A DNA stretch of 64,000 bases. Source: Akkermansia sp. GTDB lineage: Bacteria; Verrucomicrobiota; Verrucomicrobiia; Verrucomicrobiales; Akkermansiaceae. Where the stretch lies: NCBI GenBank assembly GCA_017546445.1, contig JAFYWX010000016.1, positions 55,283 to 119,282 on the forward strand. Reading direction: 5' to 3'. The translations under genes were made by a program, and so were the position numbers. The notes under the pieces were generated by a model that had not been told where the DNA came from, did not search any database, and saw only the letters and a list, made by a program, of their open reading frames with translations. This document shows, in pieces, positions 12,530 through 20,514 of the stretch; positions within the stretch are counted from its first letter, which is position 1, and each line of letters opens with the position of its first letter.

Positions 12530-12559
12530 ATACTAGCACCGCATCCCCCGCGGCTTCAA
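12530..12559 (-). promoter_or_regulatory. lpxA operon promoter (predicted leaderless)
   Basis: Minus strand TTGAAG (12554-12559), 18-base spacer, TGC-TAGTAT (extended -10 at 12530-12535). Seven bases separate the -10 from the lpxA ATG. Confidence 0.55.
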
Positions 12560-12603
12560 GCACAAAATAGAAAAAAATATCCGAAAATATGCCGGGAACA
12601 CGC

Positions 12604-12632
12604 TTGCCGCCGCGGCATGGCTGTGCTACAAT
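12604..12632 (+). promoter_or_regulatory. map promoter; fixes the start codon
   Basis: TTGCCG (12604-12609), 17-base spacer, TACAAT (12627-12632) with TGTGC just upstream. Transcription is expected around 12639, so an earlier in-frame ATG at 12617 lies inside the promoter and cannot be used. Confidence 0.7.
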
Positions 12633-12646
12633 GCCCGCACAACATC

Positions 12647-13444
12647 ATGGCCGACCGCATTCCTGTACGCAATCCTAACGAAATCTGCAAGCTCCGCAAG
12701 GCGGGTGAAGTATCCGCCCGCATCCTCATGGAGCTGCAGACCATCATCCGCCCCGGTATCACCACCAAGGAGATTGATGACTACGCCAGGGAACTTTTCC
12801 GCCGCGAAAAGTGCGGCAATGCCTTCTTTGGCTACGGCGGCTACCCCGGCCAGCTCTGCATCTCGGTGAATGAGGAGATTGTGCACGGCATCGGAGGCCC
12901 CCGCGTGCTGCGCGATGGCGACATTGTGAGCCTGGATGCCGGTGCCATTGTCGATGGCTGGTATGGCGACAACGCCATGACCGTAGGCGTGGGCGAAAAC
13001 GTGAGCGTGGAAGCCCGCAAGCTGATGGCTGTGACAGAGGAGGCTCTTTTCCGCGGCATTGAGCAGGCCAGGCAGGGCAATTCGCTCATGGATGTCTGCG
13101 GCGCCATTGAGGACTACGTGCGCCCCTTCGGGTTCGGCATTGTGCGCGACTATGTGGGCCACGGCGTGGGCCGCCACCTGCACGAAGAGCCGCAGATTCC
13201 GAACTACCGCCCGAATTACCCCCTTCCCCGCCTCAAGCGCGGCATGATTCTGGCCATTGAGCCCATGATTACCCTGGGTTCCTATCGCGTGCGCGTGCTG
13301 GAAGATGACTGGACCGCCGTGACCAGCGATGGCTCCTGGGCAGCCCATTTCGAGCACACCATAGCCGTAGGTTCCCGCGGCGGCGAGATTCTGACCGAGC
13401 GGCCCCGCATTGCCCTGCCGGAGCAACTGGGCATCACCCTGTAA
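12647..13444 (+). CDS. map: Type I methionine aminopeptidase
   Basis: Removes the initiator Met from nascent proteins. 265 residues in the pita-bread fold, with the metal ligands in order: two Asp in VDGWYGDNA, His in GHGVGRHLHEEPQIPNY, Glu in ILAIEPMI, and the final Glu in AHFEHTIAV. The start MADRIPVRNPNEICKL is chosen because the strong promoter at 12604-12632 excludes the upstream ATG; the leader is then only about 7 bases. It is followed after 10 bases by a membrane-protein gene and is divergent from lpxA. Confidence 0.96.
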   Translation: MADRIPVRNPNEICKLRKAGEVSARILMELQTIIRPGITTKEIDDYARELFRREKCGNAFFGYGGYPGQLCISVNEEIVHGIGGPRVLRDGDIVSLDAGAIVDGWYGDNAMTVGVGENVSVEARKLMAVTEEALFRGIEQARQGNSLMDVCGAIEDYVRPFGFGIVRDYVGHGVGRHLHEEPQIPNYRPNYPLPRLKRGMILAIEPMITLGSYRVRVLEDDWTAVTSDGSWAAHFEHTIAVGSRGGEILTERPRIALPEQLGITL

Positions 13445-13454
13445 AAAAACAGGC

Positions 13455-14210
13455 ATGCAGAACAGGCTCTTTCTCCTGGCGCTGGTTGCCGTACTGCTGC
13501 TGATGCAGGCCGTGCTGCGTTCAGCCTTCATGGCCACCCCCTTCAGCGGCGGAGAAACCCTGGGCGGCATCAGTTTCTGGGAGCTTCGCGGTGCTATTCC
13601 GCTGGGGGTCTTTGCCGCGGGGCTTCTCCTGCTCACCACTGCCGCCGCAGCCCTTATTGCCCAGGCCGCGGCTCAACTGACCCACGGAACACCCCGAATC
13701 AGAAAGCACCTCTCCGTGCTGGCGGCAGCTTCCCTCTGGTGCGGTATTCCCACCGTGGCCGGCTGCCTTAATGCCCTGCCCTATATCTTCCCCTGGCTGC
13801 TGGCCTATGACTCCGGCAGCTGGCAGACCCAGCAGTACCTGGAGTGGACGCTGCATGGCAGCATGCTCCTCCTCGTCATCTGCCACATTGCCGGGCAAAT
13901 CCGCCCCGCTGCATCCCCCTGGCTGCTCCCCCTGCCCCTGCTCTGCCTGCTGGCGCTGGGGCAGATGGGATTCAACCAGGCATTCATCCTGGTTCCCACC
14001 GCCATCATGTCCGCAGCCGGCATCCTCATGCTGCTGGGCCGTGGCAGACGCTGGGCCGCCATCCCCCTGCTCACCGGCGTGGGCATGAATGGCATCCTGC
14101 TCTGGTTGACGGCCAATCCCATCGCCACCATTCCCGCCGCAGCTGCGGTCTATTTCCTCACAATCCTTCTCCTGGCCGGTCCCTTTTATTTGAAAACCCG
14201 CCGGAATTGA
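13455..14210 (+). CDS. Polytopic membrane protein of unknown function
   Basis: 251 residues from MQNRLFLLALVAVLLL, an initial hydrophobic helix that could also be a signal anchor; about six more hydrophobic segments follow (for example LLLLTTAAAALIAQAA, PWLLPLPLLCLLALGQMGF, AFILVPTAIMSAAGILMLLG, AAAVYFLTILLLAGPFYL). Few charged residues in the membrane parts and no recognisable transporter motif. An earlier Met (13410) would sit inside map. It begins 10 bases after map and is probably cotranscribed. I do not assign a function. Confidence 0.7.
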   Translation: MQNRLFLLALVAVLLLMQAVLRSAFMATPFSGGETLGGISFWELRGAIPLGVFAAGLLLLTTAAAALIAQAAAQLTHGTPRIRKHLSVLAAASLWCGIPTVAGCLNALPYIFPWLLAYDSGSWQTQQYLEWTLHGSMLLLVICHIAGQIRPAASPWLLPLPLLCLLALGQMGFNQAFILVPTAIMSAAGILMLLGRGRRWAAIPLLTGVGMNGILLWLTANPIATIPAAAAVYFLTILLLAGPFYLKTRRN

Positions 14211-14264
14211 GCCTCATTTCCCCCGCACATTGCCAATTTTTAATATTCCGGCTGGAATGAATGA

Positions 14265-14292
14265 TTGCATTCCCGCTGAGAATATGCTAAAT
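14265..14292 (+). promoter_or_regulatory. Possible promoter of the repeat-containing membrane protein
   Basis: TTGCAT (14265-14270), 16-base spacer, CTAAAT (14287-14292) preceded by TG. 45 bases before the ATG at 14338. Moderate match only. Confidence 0.35.
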
Positions 14293-14337
14293 GTAGGCTG
14301 TACGTAGTTTAAATCCATCTCAATCTCTGTACTTACT

Positions 14338-16371
14338 ATGGCTACACCGAAACTGAAAACCGCTGGTGCACCGGCGGCGCCGACCCGACTGCTGCGTCCC
14401 TCCGGGGCAGCCCCCGCCAAGCAGATTAAGCTCAAGAGTGCAACTGGCCAGGCCATCGAGCCCAAGAAGGCCCCGGCCCCCAAGCCCGTGTCAAGCACCC
14501 CCGCACCGGAGGAAGAGGTAATCACCCCGCAGCCCGTGGCAGAAGCCGCACCAGCCCCCATCGAGGCAGCACCGGTAACCCCGGAGCCGGAAGCCCCCGC
14601 CGTGGAGGAAATGCCGGTAGAGGAAACTCCCGCTGAAGAAGCTCCCGCCGCCACAACTGATGCGGATGAGGAAGCCATGCGTCTGGCCCAGGAGGAATAC
14701 GAACGCCAGATGGAGGAATACAACCGCCAGATGGAAGAATACAACCGCCAGATGGCAGCCCTGCAGGCAGCCGAAGCCACAGCAGAAGAAGCCCCGGTAG
14801 CCGAAGAGACGCCCGCCCAGGAGGAATACGCTGAGGAAGCCCCGGCAGAGTACACTGAAGAGATGCCCGAAGCAACCGAGGAGGAAGCCCCGGCAGCCCC
14901 CAGGAAAAAGAAGGCCAAGAAGCGCGCAACCATCAGCGCCGAGGAAATGGCGCAGGTTCAGGCCATGCTGGCTGAGGAGCAGAAACAGCCCATCTGGAAG
15001 ACGATTCCGTTCATGGCAGGCTGCGGTCTGCTGGTCGTCACCATCGGCATCTGCACCGTCATGGTGGTACAGAAGCAGGCAGAAGACGCCCGCATTCAGG
15101 CTCATATCGAATACACCAACAGCCTGCTCCGCCGCGCTCAGGAAATTAACATGAAGGGCGTGGAAACCCAAGCCGATGCCGCCAAGAAGGGTGTATCCGT
15201 CGACTGCACCATGGAGGATGCCAAGGCCCTTATGGAAGTAGTGGTGGATCCCTTTGTACTGGGCGAGAACGGCAAGCCCCGTTACGGCGCTCGCGCCGAG
15301 GGTGTGGCCCAGAACGCCTGTCTGCTCCTTGGTCTCGCAGCGGAAAAGGACAACGCCATCCGCGACATGATTTTCGACACCATGGGCAAGAAGTGCAACG
15401 TCATCAAGCCCACCCTGTTCAACTGGCTGCTGCAGCGCATCGCCATTACCGATGCCAAGGGTGTGAATGACAGCCTGAAGAAGCTTTCCAAGACCGTTTC
15501 CGAAAAGAAGACAGCCAAGCCCTGGGCCCAGAAGACCCAGATTCTGGCCCATATCTGGGAATGCATCGGTCTGCGCGTCACGGAGGCTGATGTCAAGGAA
15601 ATCATTGACCTGCTGAAGGACGAGTCAACAGATGCCAAGCTGACCACCAACCTGTGCATCTGCCTGGACAACATCCTCGAAATGATGGATAGCGAGGAAG
15701 ACAAGGCCCGCGTGGGTGATGAAATCTTCAACGCCCTGTCCGATAAGCTGCGCAGCAACAACGACCTCGCCGGCACACTCGGTCGCGCAGGCTCCACTGC
15801 CGCGCTGGAATACCACAAGAAAGAAATCGAAGCCAAGGGCTGGACCGGCGTAGGCCCCACCCTGATTGGATGCTGGAGCAGTGATGATATTCTGGACTAT
15901 GTGCTGGAGCAGAAGGAAGCCAACAGCGGCAATGCCAAGGCCCTTTCCGTCATCAATGACGTTATCGGCACCATCATGAAGCAGAATCGCCCCCGTCCTC
16001 AGGAAACGGCTGACCGACTCATCAGCATGTGCTTTGAGAACCCCTTCGGCGACACCTCCGGCCTGAAGGCCATCATCTTCAAGACCGACCCCGATTCCAT
16101 TGAATACGTCGGCGATTCCAATCCCGAGCTTCCCGCCCTCAAGGAGCAGCAGAAGGAACTGGAGAATCTGCGCAAGCAGAAGCAGCGCGTCATCAAGGTG
16201 CTGGCCACCCTCTGCGACCATGACTGGGTGGTGAACACCCTCAAGAAATACTCCGCCGACCAGGACGAGGATATCAAGTACGAAGCTGACCAGGCCCTGG
16301 AACGCGTACATGCCAATGGCATCAGTGACGCCCAGAAGCGCGAGGACTACAAGTCCCGCAGCAAAGACTGA
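14338..16371 (+). CDS. Membrane-anchored protein with Pro/Ala/Glu-rich cytoplasmic region and helical-repeat C-terminus
   Basis: 677 residues, no signal peptide. Residues ~1-205 are low complexity, rich in Pro, Ala and Glu, and include three copies of the heptad EEY(E/N)RQM (~119-139). A basic patch KKKAKKRATIS precedes a single membrane helix (~224-244, AGCGLLVVTIGICTVMVV). The remaining ~430 residues are helical and look like HEAT/ARM-type repeats (AQNACLLLGLAAEKDNAIRDMIFD, ATLCDHDWVVNTLKKYSADQDEDIKYEADQAL). The predicted topology is N-in, with the helical domain outside in the periplasm, suggesting a scaffold linking cytoplasm and envelope; this is inference. No family recognised. Own terminator downstream. 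Confidence 0.8.
   Translation: MATPKLKTAGAPAAPTRLLRPSGAAPAKQIKLKSATGQAIEPKKAPAPKPVSSTPAPEEEVITPQPVAEAAPAPIEAAPVTPEPEAPAVEEMPVEETPAEEAPAATTDADEEAMRLAQEEYERQMEEYNRQMEEYNRQMAALQAAEATAEEAPVAEETPAQEEYAEEAPAEYTEEMPEATEEEAPAAPRKKKAKKRATISAEEMAQVQAMLAEEQKQPIWKTIPFMAGCGLLVVTIGICTVMVVQKQAEDARIQAHIEYTNSLLRRAQEINMKGVETQADAAKKGVSVDCTMEDAKALMEVVVDPFVLGENGKPRYGARAEGVAQNACLLLGLAAEKDNAIRDMIFDTMGKKCNVIKPTLFNWLLQRIAITDAKGVNDSLKKLSKTVSEKKTAKPWAQKTQILAHIWECIGLRVTEADVKEIIDLLKDESTDAKLTTNLCICLDNILEMMDSEEDKARVGDEIFNALSDKLRSNNDLAGTLGRAGSTAALEYHKKEIEAKGWTGVGPTLIGCWSSDDILDYVLEQKEANSGNAKALSVINDVIGTIMKQNRPRPQETADRLISMCFENPFGDTSGLKAIIFKTDPDSIEYVGDSNPELPALKEQQKELENLRKQKQRVIKVLATLCDHDWVVNTLKKYSADQDEDIKYEADQALERVHANGISDAQKREDYKSRSKD
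14692..14754 (+). repeat. Three in-frame 21-bp repeats
   Basis: Three tandem 21-bp units, each encoding EEY(E/N)RQM, inside the low-complexity region of the 677-residue protein. Units two and three differ at only one base, so the copy number may vary between strains. Confidence 0.85.
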
Positions 16372-16397
16372 TTTCTGACCTTTCACCGTCTTTCCCC

Positions 16398-16430
16398 GCA
16401 CCGCATGGCCTACACCATGCGGTGCTTTTT
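16398..16430 (+). terminator. Rho-independent terminator, 11-bp perfect stem
   Basis: GCACCGCATGG (16398-16408) pairs with CCATGCGGTGC (16415-16425), followed by TTTTT. Ends the 677-residue membrane-protein gene. Confidence 0.9.
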
Positions 16431-16471
16431 ATCACTTTTTATCATTTTTTGTCACATTAACGATTTTGTAC

Positions 16472-16499
16472 TTGCCAAAAATAAAATTCCGTGTATAAT
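16472..16499 (+). promoter_or_regulatory. tRNA-Pro promoter, near-consensus
   Basis: TTGCCA (16472-16477), 16-base spacer, TATAAT (16494-16499). The best -10 in the window, as expected for a stable RNA gene. Confidence 0.85.
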
Positions 16500-16517
16500 G
16501 CCCCCGGCTATAAGCAG

Positions 16518-16591
<74 letters not shown>

Positions 16592-16758
16592 TTTTTCTTT
16601 TTCCGGTATTCACCGGCAGTCATCAGGCCGATGACAGCGCAGCGGAGATTGGTCTCCGCCTTGGCGCGCAAGGGGGAGGGAATGGTAAAAACCACCTAGT
16701 TCTCAGGGCACGAATCCTACTCCCGCCCTCACTTTCATTCACCCCATACATAGCATTT
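16592..16758 (+). other. tRNA-Pro to yebC gap with hairpin and degenerate tRNA-like segment
   Basis: No convincing ORF. A perfect 7-bp hairpin GCGGAGA-TTGG-TCTCCGC lies at 16642-16659. Further on, GGGGGAG (16672-16678) can pair 6 of 7 with CTCCCGC (16720-16726), and GCACGAATCCTA just before the second arm resembles a T arm, but no anticodon arm can be drawn. This could be a decayed tRNA or the yebC leader; I cannot decide. Confidence 0.25.
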
Positions 16759-17511
16759 ATGTCCGGTCATAACAAATGGTCCAAGATTAAGTTCACGAAG
16801 GCAGCAGCCGACGCGAAGAAGGGCAAGGTCTTTGCCCGTTTCTCCAAGGAAATCACCCTGGCAGCCAAGAGCGGCGGTGGCGATGTAGACACCAACCCGC
16901 GTCTGCGCACGGCAATCGAAGGCGCCAAGGCAGCCTCCATGCCGAAGGATAACATCGACCGCGCCGTCAAGAAGGGCACGGGCGAACTCCAGGGCGAGGC
17001 CATTCAGGAAGTGACCTATGAGGGTTACGGCCCCGAGGGTACGGCCATCATCGTTGAGGTTGCCACGGACAACACCAACCGCTGCTCCTCCGAAATCCGC
17101 ACCATTTTCTCCAAGAACGGCGGCAACATGGGCACCCCCGGCTCCGTTTCCTACCAATTCGACCGCAAGGGCGAGGTGCGTATCATTGACGCCACGCTCG
17201 ATGAGGATGCCGCCATGGAGCTTGCCATGGACTGCGGCGCCGATGAATTCGAGACTGGCGACGAAGAGGGCGAGTGGATTTTCACCTGCGGCCCCACCGA
17301 TCTGGGTACCGTATCTGAGGCCCTGGGCGCAGCCGGCAAGAACGTGACCGGCATGAAGCTCATCTCCGTGCCCCAGAATCCCACCATGATTTCTGATGTA
17401 GCCGTTGCCCGCAAGGTCATGAAGCTTTACGACCTGCTGGATGACTACGACGACACGATGAACGTGTTCGCCAACTTCGAAATCGACGAGGCTGTGCTTG
17501 AGCAGCTCTGA
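16759..17511 (+). CDS. yebC: YebC/PmpR family protein (TACO1-like)
   Basis: 250 residues, family signature MSGHNKWSKIKFTKAAADAKKGK at the N-terminus, then TNPRLRTAIEGAKAASMPKDNIDRAVKKG and the C-terminal domain ending ANFEIDEAVLEQL. Long annotated as a transcriptional regulator; more recent work on YebC and mitochondrial TACO1 implicates it in relieving ribosome stalling at polyproline stretches. That would suit this genome, where several encoded proteins have Pro-rich linkers. Monocistronic: strong terminator downstream, tRNA upstream. Confidence 0.95.
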   Translation: MSGHNKWSKIKFTKAAADAKKGKVFARFSKEITLAAKSGGGDVDTNPRLRTAIEGAKAASMPKDNIDRAVKKGTGELQGEAIQEVTYEGYGPEGTAIIVEVATDNTNRCSSEIRTIFSKNGGNMGTPGSVSYQFDRKGEVRIIDATLDEDAAMELAMDCGADEFETGDEEGEWIFTCGPTDLGTVSEALGAAGKNVTGMKLISVPQNPTMISDVAVARKVMKLYDLLDDYDDTMNVFANFEIDEAVLEQL

Positions 17512-17543
17512 TTATCGAACCAGATACTTGCAATATCCAATTT

Positions 17544-17583
17544 AAAAGGGTAGGCGGAAGCCTCGTAATCCGCCTGCCCTTTT
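17544..17583. terminator. Long hairpin terminator after yebC
   Basis: AAAAGGGTAGGCGGA (17544-17558) pairs with TCCGCCTGCCCTTTT (starting 17569) with one T-G pair, A-tract on one side and T-tract on the other, so it could work in both directions. Confidence 0.85.
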
Positions 17584-17619
17584 CACTTTTTACCAACAGC
17601 TCATTTTTTTCTGAGAGCC

Positions 17620-18972
17620 ATGACCGCCCCGGAGGACACCCCGAACAGCCAGCGGCAGCAGCGCCACCACAAGCGCCCTCACCAGAACCGCCGCCCCCGC
17701 CAGCAGGGAGACTACAACGATACCCGCCGCGATAACCAGGGGGGCTCTTCTGCGCGCCGCGAATCCTTCAACCGGCACAATAACAAGGCCCAGAAAAACA
17801 AGCACAAGCAGAACAGCAACCAGAACCAGCCCCAGGGCCGCGCCTTTGTTCCCGTGGGCGAGCCGGAGAGCATCACCGGTATTCTGGAAATCACCAGCAA
17901 GGGCTTTGGTTTTATCCGCACGGCGGATAATGACTGGGCCCCTTCCGATTCGGCCATCTATGTGCCGGCCGATATCATTTCCGAGCTGCGCCTGCGTCCC
18001 TGCGTGCAGCTCACCGGCATGGCCCAGCGCTACGAGCGCGGCCACCAGCTTATTTCTGTGCAGAAGGTAAATGGGCTTGATCCCGCAGAGGCAGCAGCCT
18101 GCCCGCATTTTGATGACCTGAAGGCAGTCAACCCCACCCACCGACTCTCATTCGAGACCACGCCCTCACGCTTCACCACCCGCACCCTGGACCTGATGGC
18201 ACCGGTGGCACGCGGCCAGCGCGGGCTCATCGTGGCCCCGCCCCGCACGGGCAAGACCACCCTTCTGCTGCACATAGCCGAAGGCGCCATTGAGAACTAT
18301 GGCGAGGACCTCCACCTCATGATTCTTCTGGTGGACGAACGCCCGGAAGAAGTGACGGAGTTCAAACGCGCCCTGCCCCAGGCTGAAATCTTTGCCTCCA
18401 GCAACGACAGCAACGTGCGCGACCATTGCCGCATGGCAGAACTGGCCATAGAACGCGCCAAACGCCTTGTAGAAGCCGGCAAGCACGTGCTTATCCTGCT
18501 CGACTCCATCACCCGCCTGGCACGCGCCTACAACAACGCAGAGCGCGGCAGCGGCCGCACCATGAGCGGTGGTATCGATGCACGCGCGCTGGAAACGCCC
18601 CGGCGGCTTTTTGCCGCCGCCCGCAACACGCGTGGTGCCGGTTCACTCACCATCCTGGCCACGGCCCTGGTAGAGACCAACAGCCGCATGGATGACCTCA
18701 TCTTCCAGGAGTTCAAGGGCACAGGCAACATGGAGCTGGTGCTCAACCGCCGCGTGGCAGAGATGTACATTTACCCCGCTGTGGATATCCTGAAGAGCGG
18801 CACCCGCCGGGAGGAACTCATTCTCCCCGAACTCTGGCTGGAAAAGGTGCGCCTCATCCGCCGCGGTCTGGCAAACCACAAGCCGACCGAAGCCATGGAA
18901 CGCCTGCTCTTCTTCCTGAAGAAGTGCCACACGAATGCTCAGCTCATGCAGGACCTGAAGGCCCAGCGCTGA
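17620..18972 (+). CDS. rho: Transcription termination factor Rho
   Basis: Hexameric RNA helicase that ends transcription at unstructured C-rich RNA. 450 residues. The first ~75 are an Arg/Asn/Gln/His-rich, disordered basic extension; the RNA-binding cold-shock-like domain follows (ITGILEITSKGFGFIRTADNDW...YVPADIISELRLRPC). ATPase motifs: GLIVAPPRTGKTTLL (Walker A; E. coli has PPKAGKT), LVDERPEEVTEF, HVLILLDSITRLARAYN (Walker B), SGGIDARALETPRRLF, and the R-loop segment with EFKGTGNMELVLNR. The extra basic N-terminal region is typical of several phyla and may add RNA affinity. Confidence 0.97.
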   Translation: MTAPEDTPNSQRQQRHHKRPHQNRRPRQQGDYNDTRRDNQGGSSARRESFNRHNNKAQKNKHKQNSNQNQPQGRAFVPVGEPESITGILEITSKGFGFIRTADNDWAPSDSAIYVPADIISELRLRPCVQLTGMAQRYERGHQLISVQKVNGLDPAEAAACPHFDDLKAVNPTHRLSFETTPSRFTTRTLDLMAPVARGQRGLIVAPPRTGKTTLLLHIAEGAIENYGEDLHLMILLVDERPEEVTEFKRALPQAEIFASSNDSNVRDHCRMAELAIERAKRLVEAGKHVLILLDSITRLARAYNNAERGSGRTMSGGIDARALETPRRLFAAARNTRGAGSLTILATALVETNSRMDDLIFQEFKGTGNMELVLNRRVAEMYIYPAVDILKSGTRREELILPELWLEKVRLIRRGLANHKPTEAMERLLFFLKKCHTNAQLMQDLKAQR

Positions 18973-18994
18973 TTCTCATCAAAAGGATATACTG

Positions 18995-19028
18995 GAACCG
19001 GCCACCCGTTTATCCGGGTGGCCGGTTC
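18995..19028. terminator. 14-bp hairpin between convergent genes
   Basis: GAACCGGCCACCCG (18995-19008) pairs perfectly with CGGGTGGCCGGTTC (19015-19028). No long T run on either side; it separates rho from the convergent thioredoxin-like gene. Confidence 0.7.
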
Positions 19029-19053
19029 TGCATCAGGGGTTACTGGTGGGAAA

Positions 19054-20499
19054 TCAGTTCTTCTTCATCACCATTTCGCCACCGCAGGCGAACCAGCCGT
19101 CGAAGCACTGCACCTTGAAGCGCACCTCCACCTTACCCTTCAGGGCGCGGGGCACATCAAAGGTCACTGTCTTGGAATCCTGGTCAGCGGGAATATCGCC
19201 ATCGCACACGTGCTTGCCATTAGCAAAGAGCTGGAAACCCTTGGAGGTCATGCGGCCCGTCTTGACCGGCACCAGTGTGAAGGTGTAGGAACCGGGGCCG
19301 TCCATCTTGTCGCTCACGTTCACGCGCCATTCCTTCTCAAAACCGACGGTCATGTCGCCGCTGTCATAGAAGGGCGTATCAAAAACGTAAGGCACAGACT
19401 CATCCCAGTAGTTGGCCCAGCGCAGGGCGCCCTTGCCGTACTCACTATCGGGGTCAATCTCCACCACCTTGCGGTAGGATTCCACCACCAGCTTGCGGAG
19501 GGCAGGCTCCTTGGCAACGCCGTATTTCTCACGGTACACGTAGGCCAGGCCGGCGGTCCACTGCTGCTCAAGCTCCTTGCTCAGCTTGTGGGCCTTCATC
19601 ACCTTCTTGACGAACTTGATACCGTCGTCGAACTTACGGTCATTACCCTTGAACCTGGCATCGGCCCCCTTGCCACCATTCAGCACGGCGTTAATCTCAT
19701 CAAACATGCCCATGTGGTCCATGCAGTAGAGATAACGGCAGAGCGTCTCGTGGTTGGGGTCCTTGCGGTTCAGAATATCCTTGAGCTGGCGGTTGCGCAT
19801 GGCATCCGTGTAGGGCTGCATGGCCAGAGCATCAGCAGCGGCCTTGGCGCCCTCCACACCCTCGGTGTTGCGGGCCTTCTCCACCAGCTGCATATACTTG
19901 GGCATCTGCTTCAGGGTGCGGTTCACGGCCTTCTCCATGGCAGCGGCATTCAGCACCGTCTTGCCGGAGTAGATGGCAAGCAGCGTTTCATCCGGAGCCA
20001 TCAGCACAGCCACCGGCAGGTTGGTGAAAGCGCCGAAGGGGGTGAGCTTCTCACGGGCATGCAGGTCAGGCACCGTGCCCACGCGCTCGTCAATCTGCCC
20101 GATAACCACCGGCAGGTTCTTCTTGCCGAGCTCGGTCCATTCCTTCACAATCTTGCCGGAGTTCGGCAGCCAGTCGGAACCATACCAGATAATGAGGCTG
20201 GGGCGCCCCTCAGCTTTAGCCTGGGCGCGGGCCTCCATATTCTCCGGGAATTCCAGCGGGCTGGCGGCAAGCTCAGCCGGTGCACCCTCTTCCTCGGCAT
20301 CATCCTCTGCCGGAGCCGCCGCGACAGCGGATTCCGCCTTCTCAGCCTTCTCAGCCTTCTTAGAAGCCTTTTTCTTCTTCTTGCCCTTCTTCCTGGAAAC
20401 CTTGGCAGGGGCATCCAGGCCCAGCAGACCCGGGTCATAGTAATAGACGCCACCGCCTACAATACCCAGCAGGATAAGGAATGTCAGAAACTTTTTCAT
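19054..20499 (-). CDS. Membrane-anchored or secreted protein with degenerate thioredoxin-like domain
   Basis: 481 residues. N-terminal hydrophobic segment FLTFLILLGIVGGGVYYY acts as signal anchor; a Lys-rich stretch (KKGKKKKKASKKAEKAEKAE) and an Ala/Glu-rich linker follow. Residues ~105-210 look like a thioredoxin fold, with WYGSDWLPNSGK where active relatives have GSDWCPxC, so both redox Cys are lost, and a cis-Pro-like TNLPVAVLMAPDE. The C-terminal ~150 residues are beta-rich (SYTFTLVPVKTG, VTFDVPRALKGKVEVRFKV) and may bind a ligand. It starts 15 bases after the transglutaminase-like gene and is surely cotranscribed with it. Function unknown; an envelope scaffold or chaperone-like role is possible. 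Confidence 0.75.
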   Translation of the reverse strand: MKKFLTFLILLGIVGGGVYYYDPGLLGLDAPAKVSRKKGKKKKKASKKAEKAEKAESAVAAAPAEDDAEEEGAPAELAASPLEFPENMEARAQAKAEGRPSLIIWYGSDWLPNSGKIVKEWTELGKKNLPVVIGQIDERVGTVPDLHAREKLTPFGAFTNLPVAVLMAPDETLLAIYSGKTVLNAAAMEKAVNRTLKQMPKYMQLVEKARNTEGVEGAKAAADALAMQPYTDAMRNRQLKDILNRKDPNHETLCRYLYCMDHMGMFDEINAVLNGGKGADARFKGNDRKFDDGIKFVKKVMKAHKLSKELEQQWTAGLAYVYREKYGVAKEPALRKLVVESYRKVVEIDPDSEYGKGALRWANYWDESVPYVFDTPFYDSGDMTVGFEKEWRVNVSDKMDGPGSYTFTLVPVKTGRMTSKGFQLFANGKHVCDGDIPADQDSKTVTFDVPRALKGKVEVRFKVQCFDGWFACGGEMVMKKN

Positions 20500-20514
20500 A
20501 TCAGTATATCTTGC

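Noticed and set aside
12617..12646. Earlier ATG for map
   Set aside because: It lies between the -35 and -10 of the map promoter, so it would not be in the mRNA.
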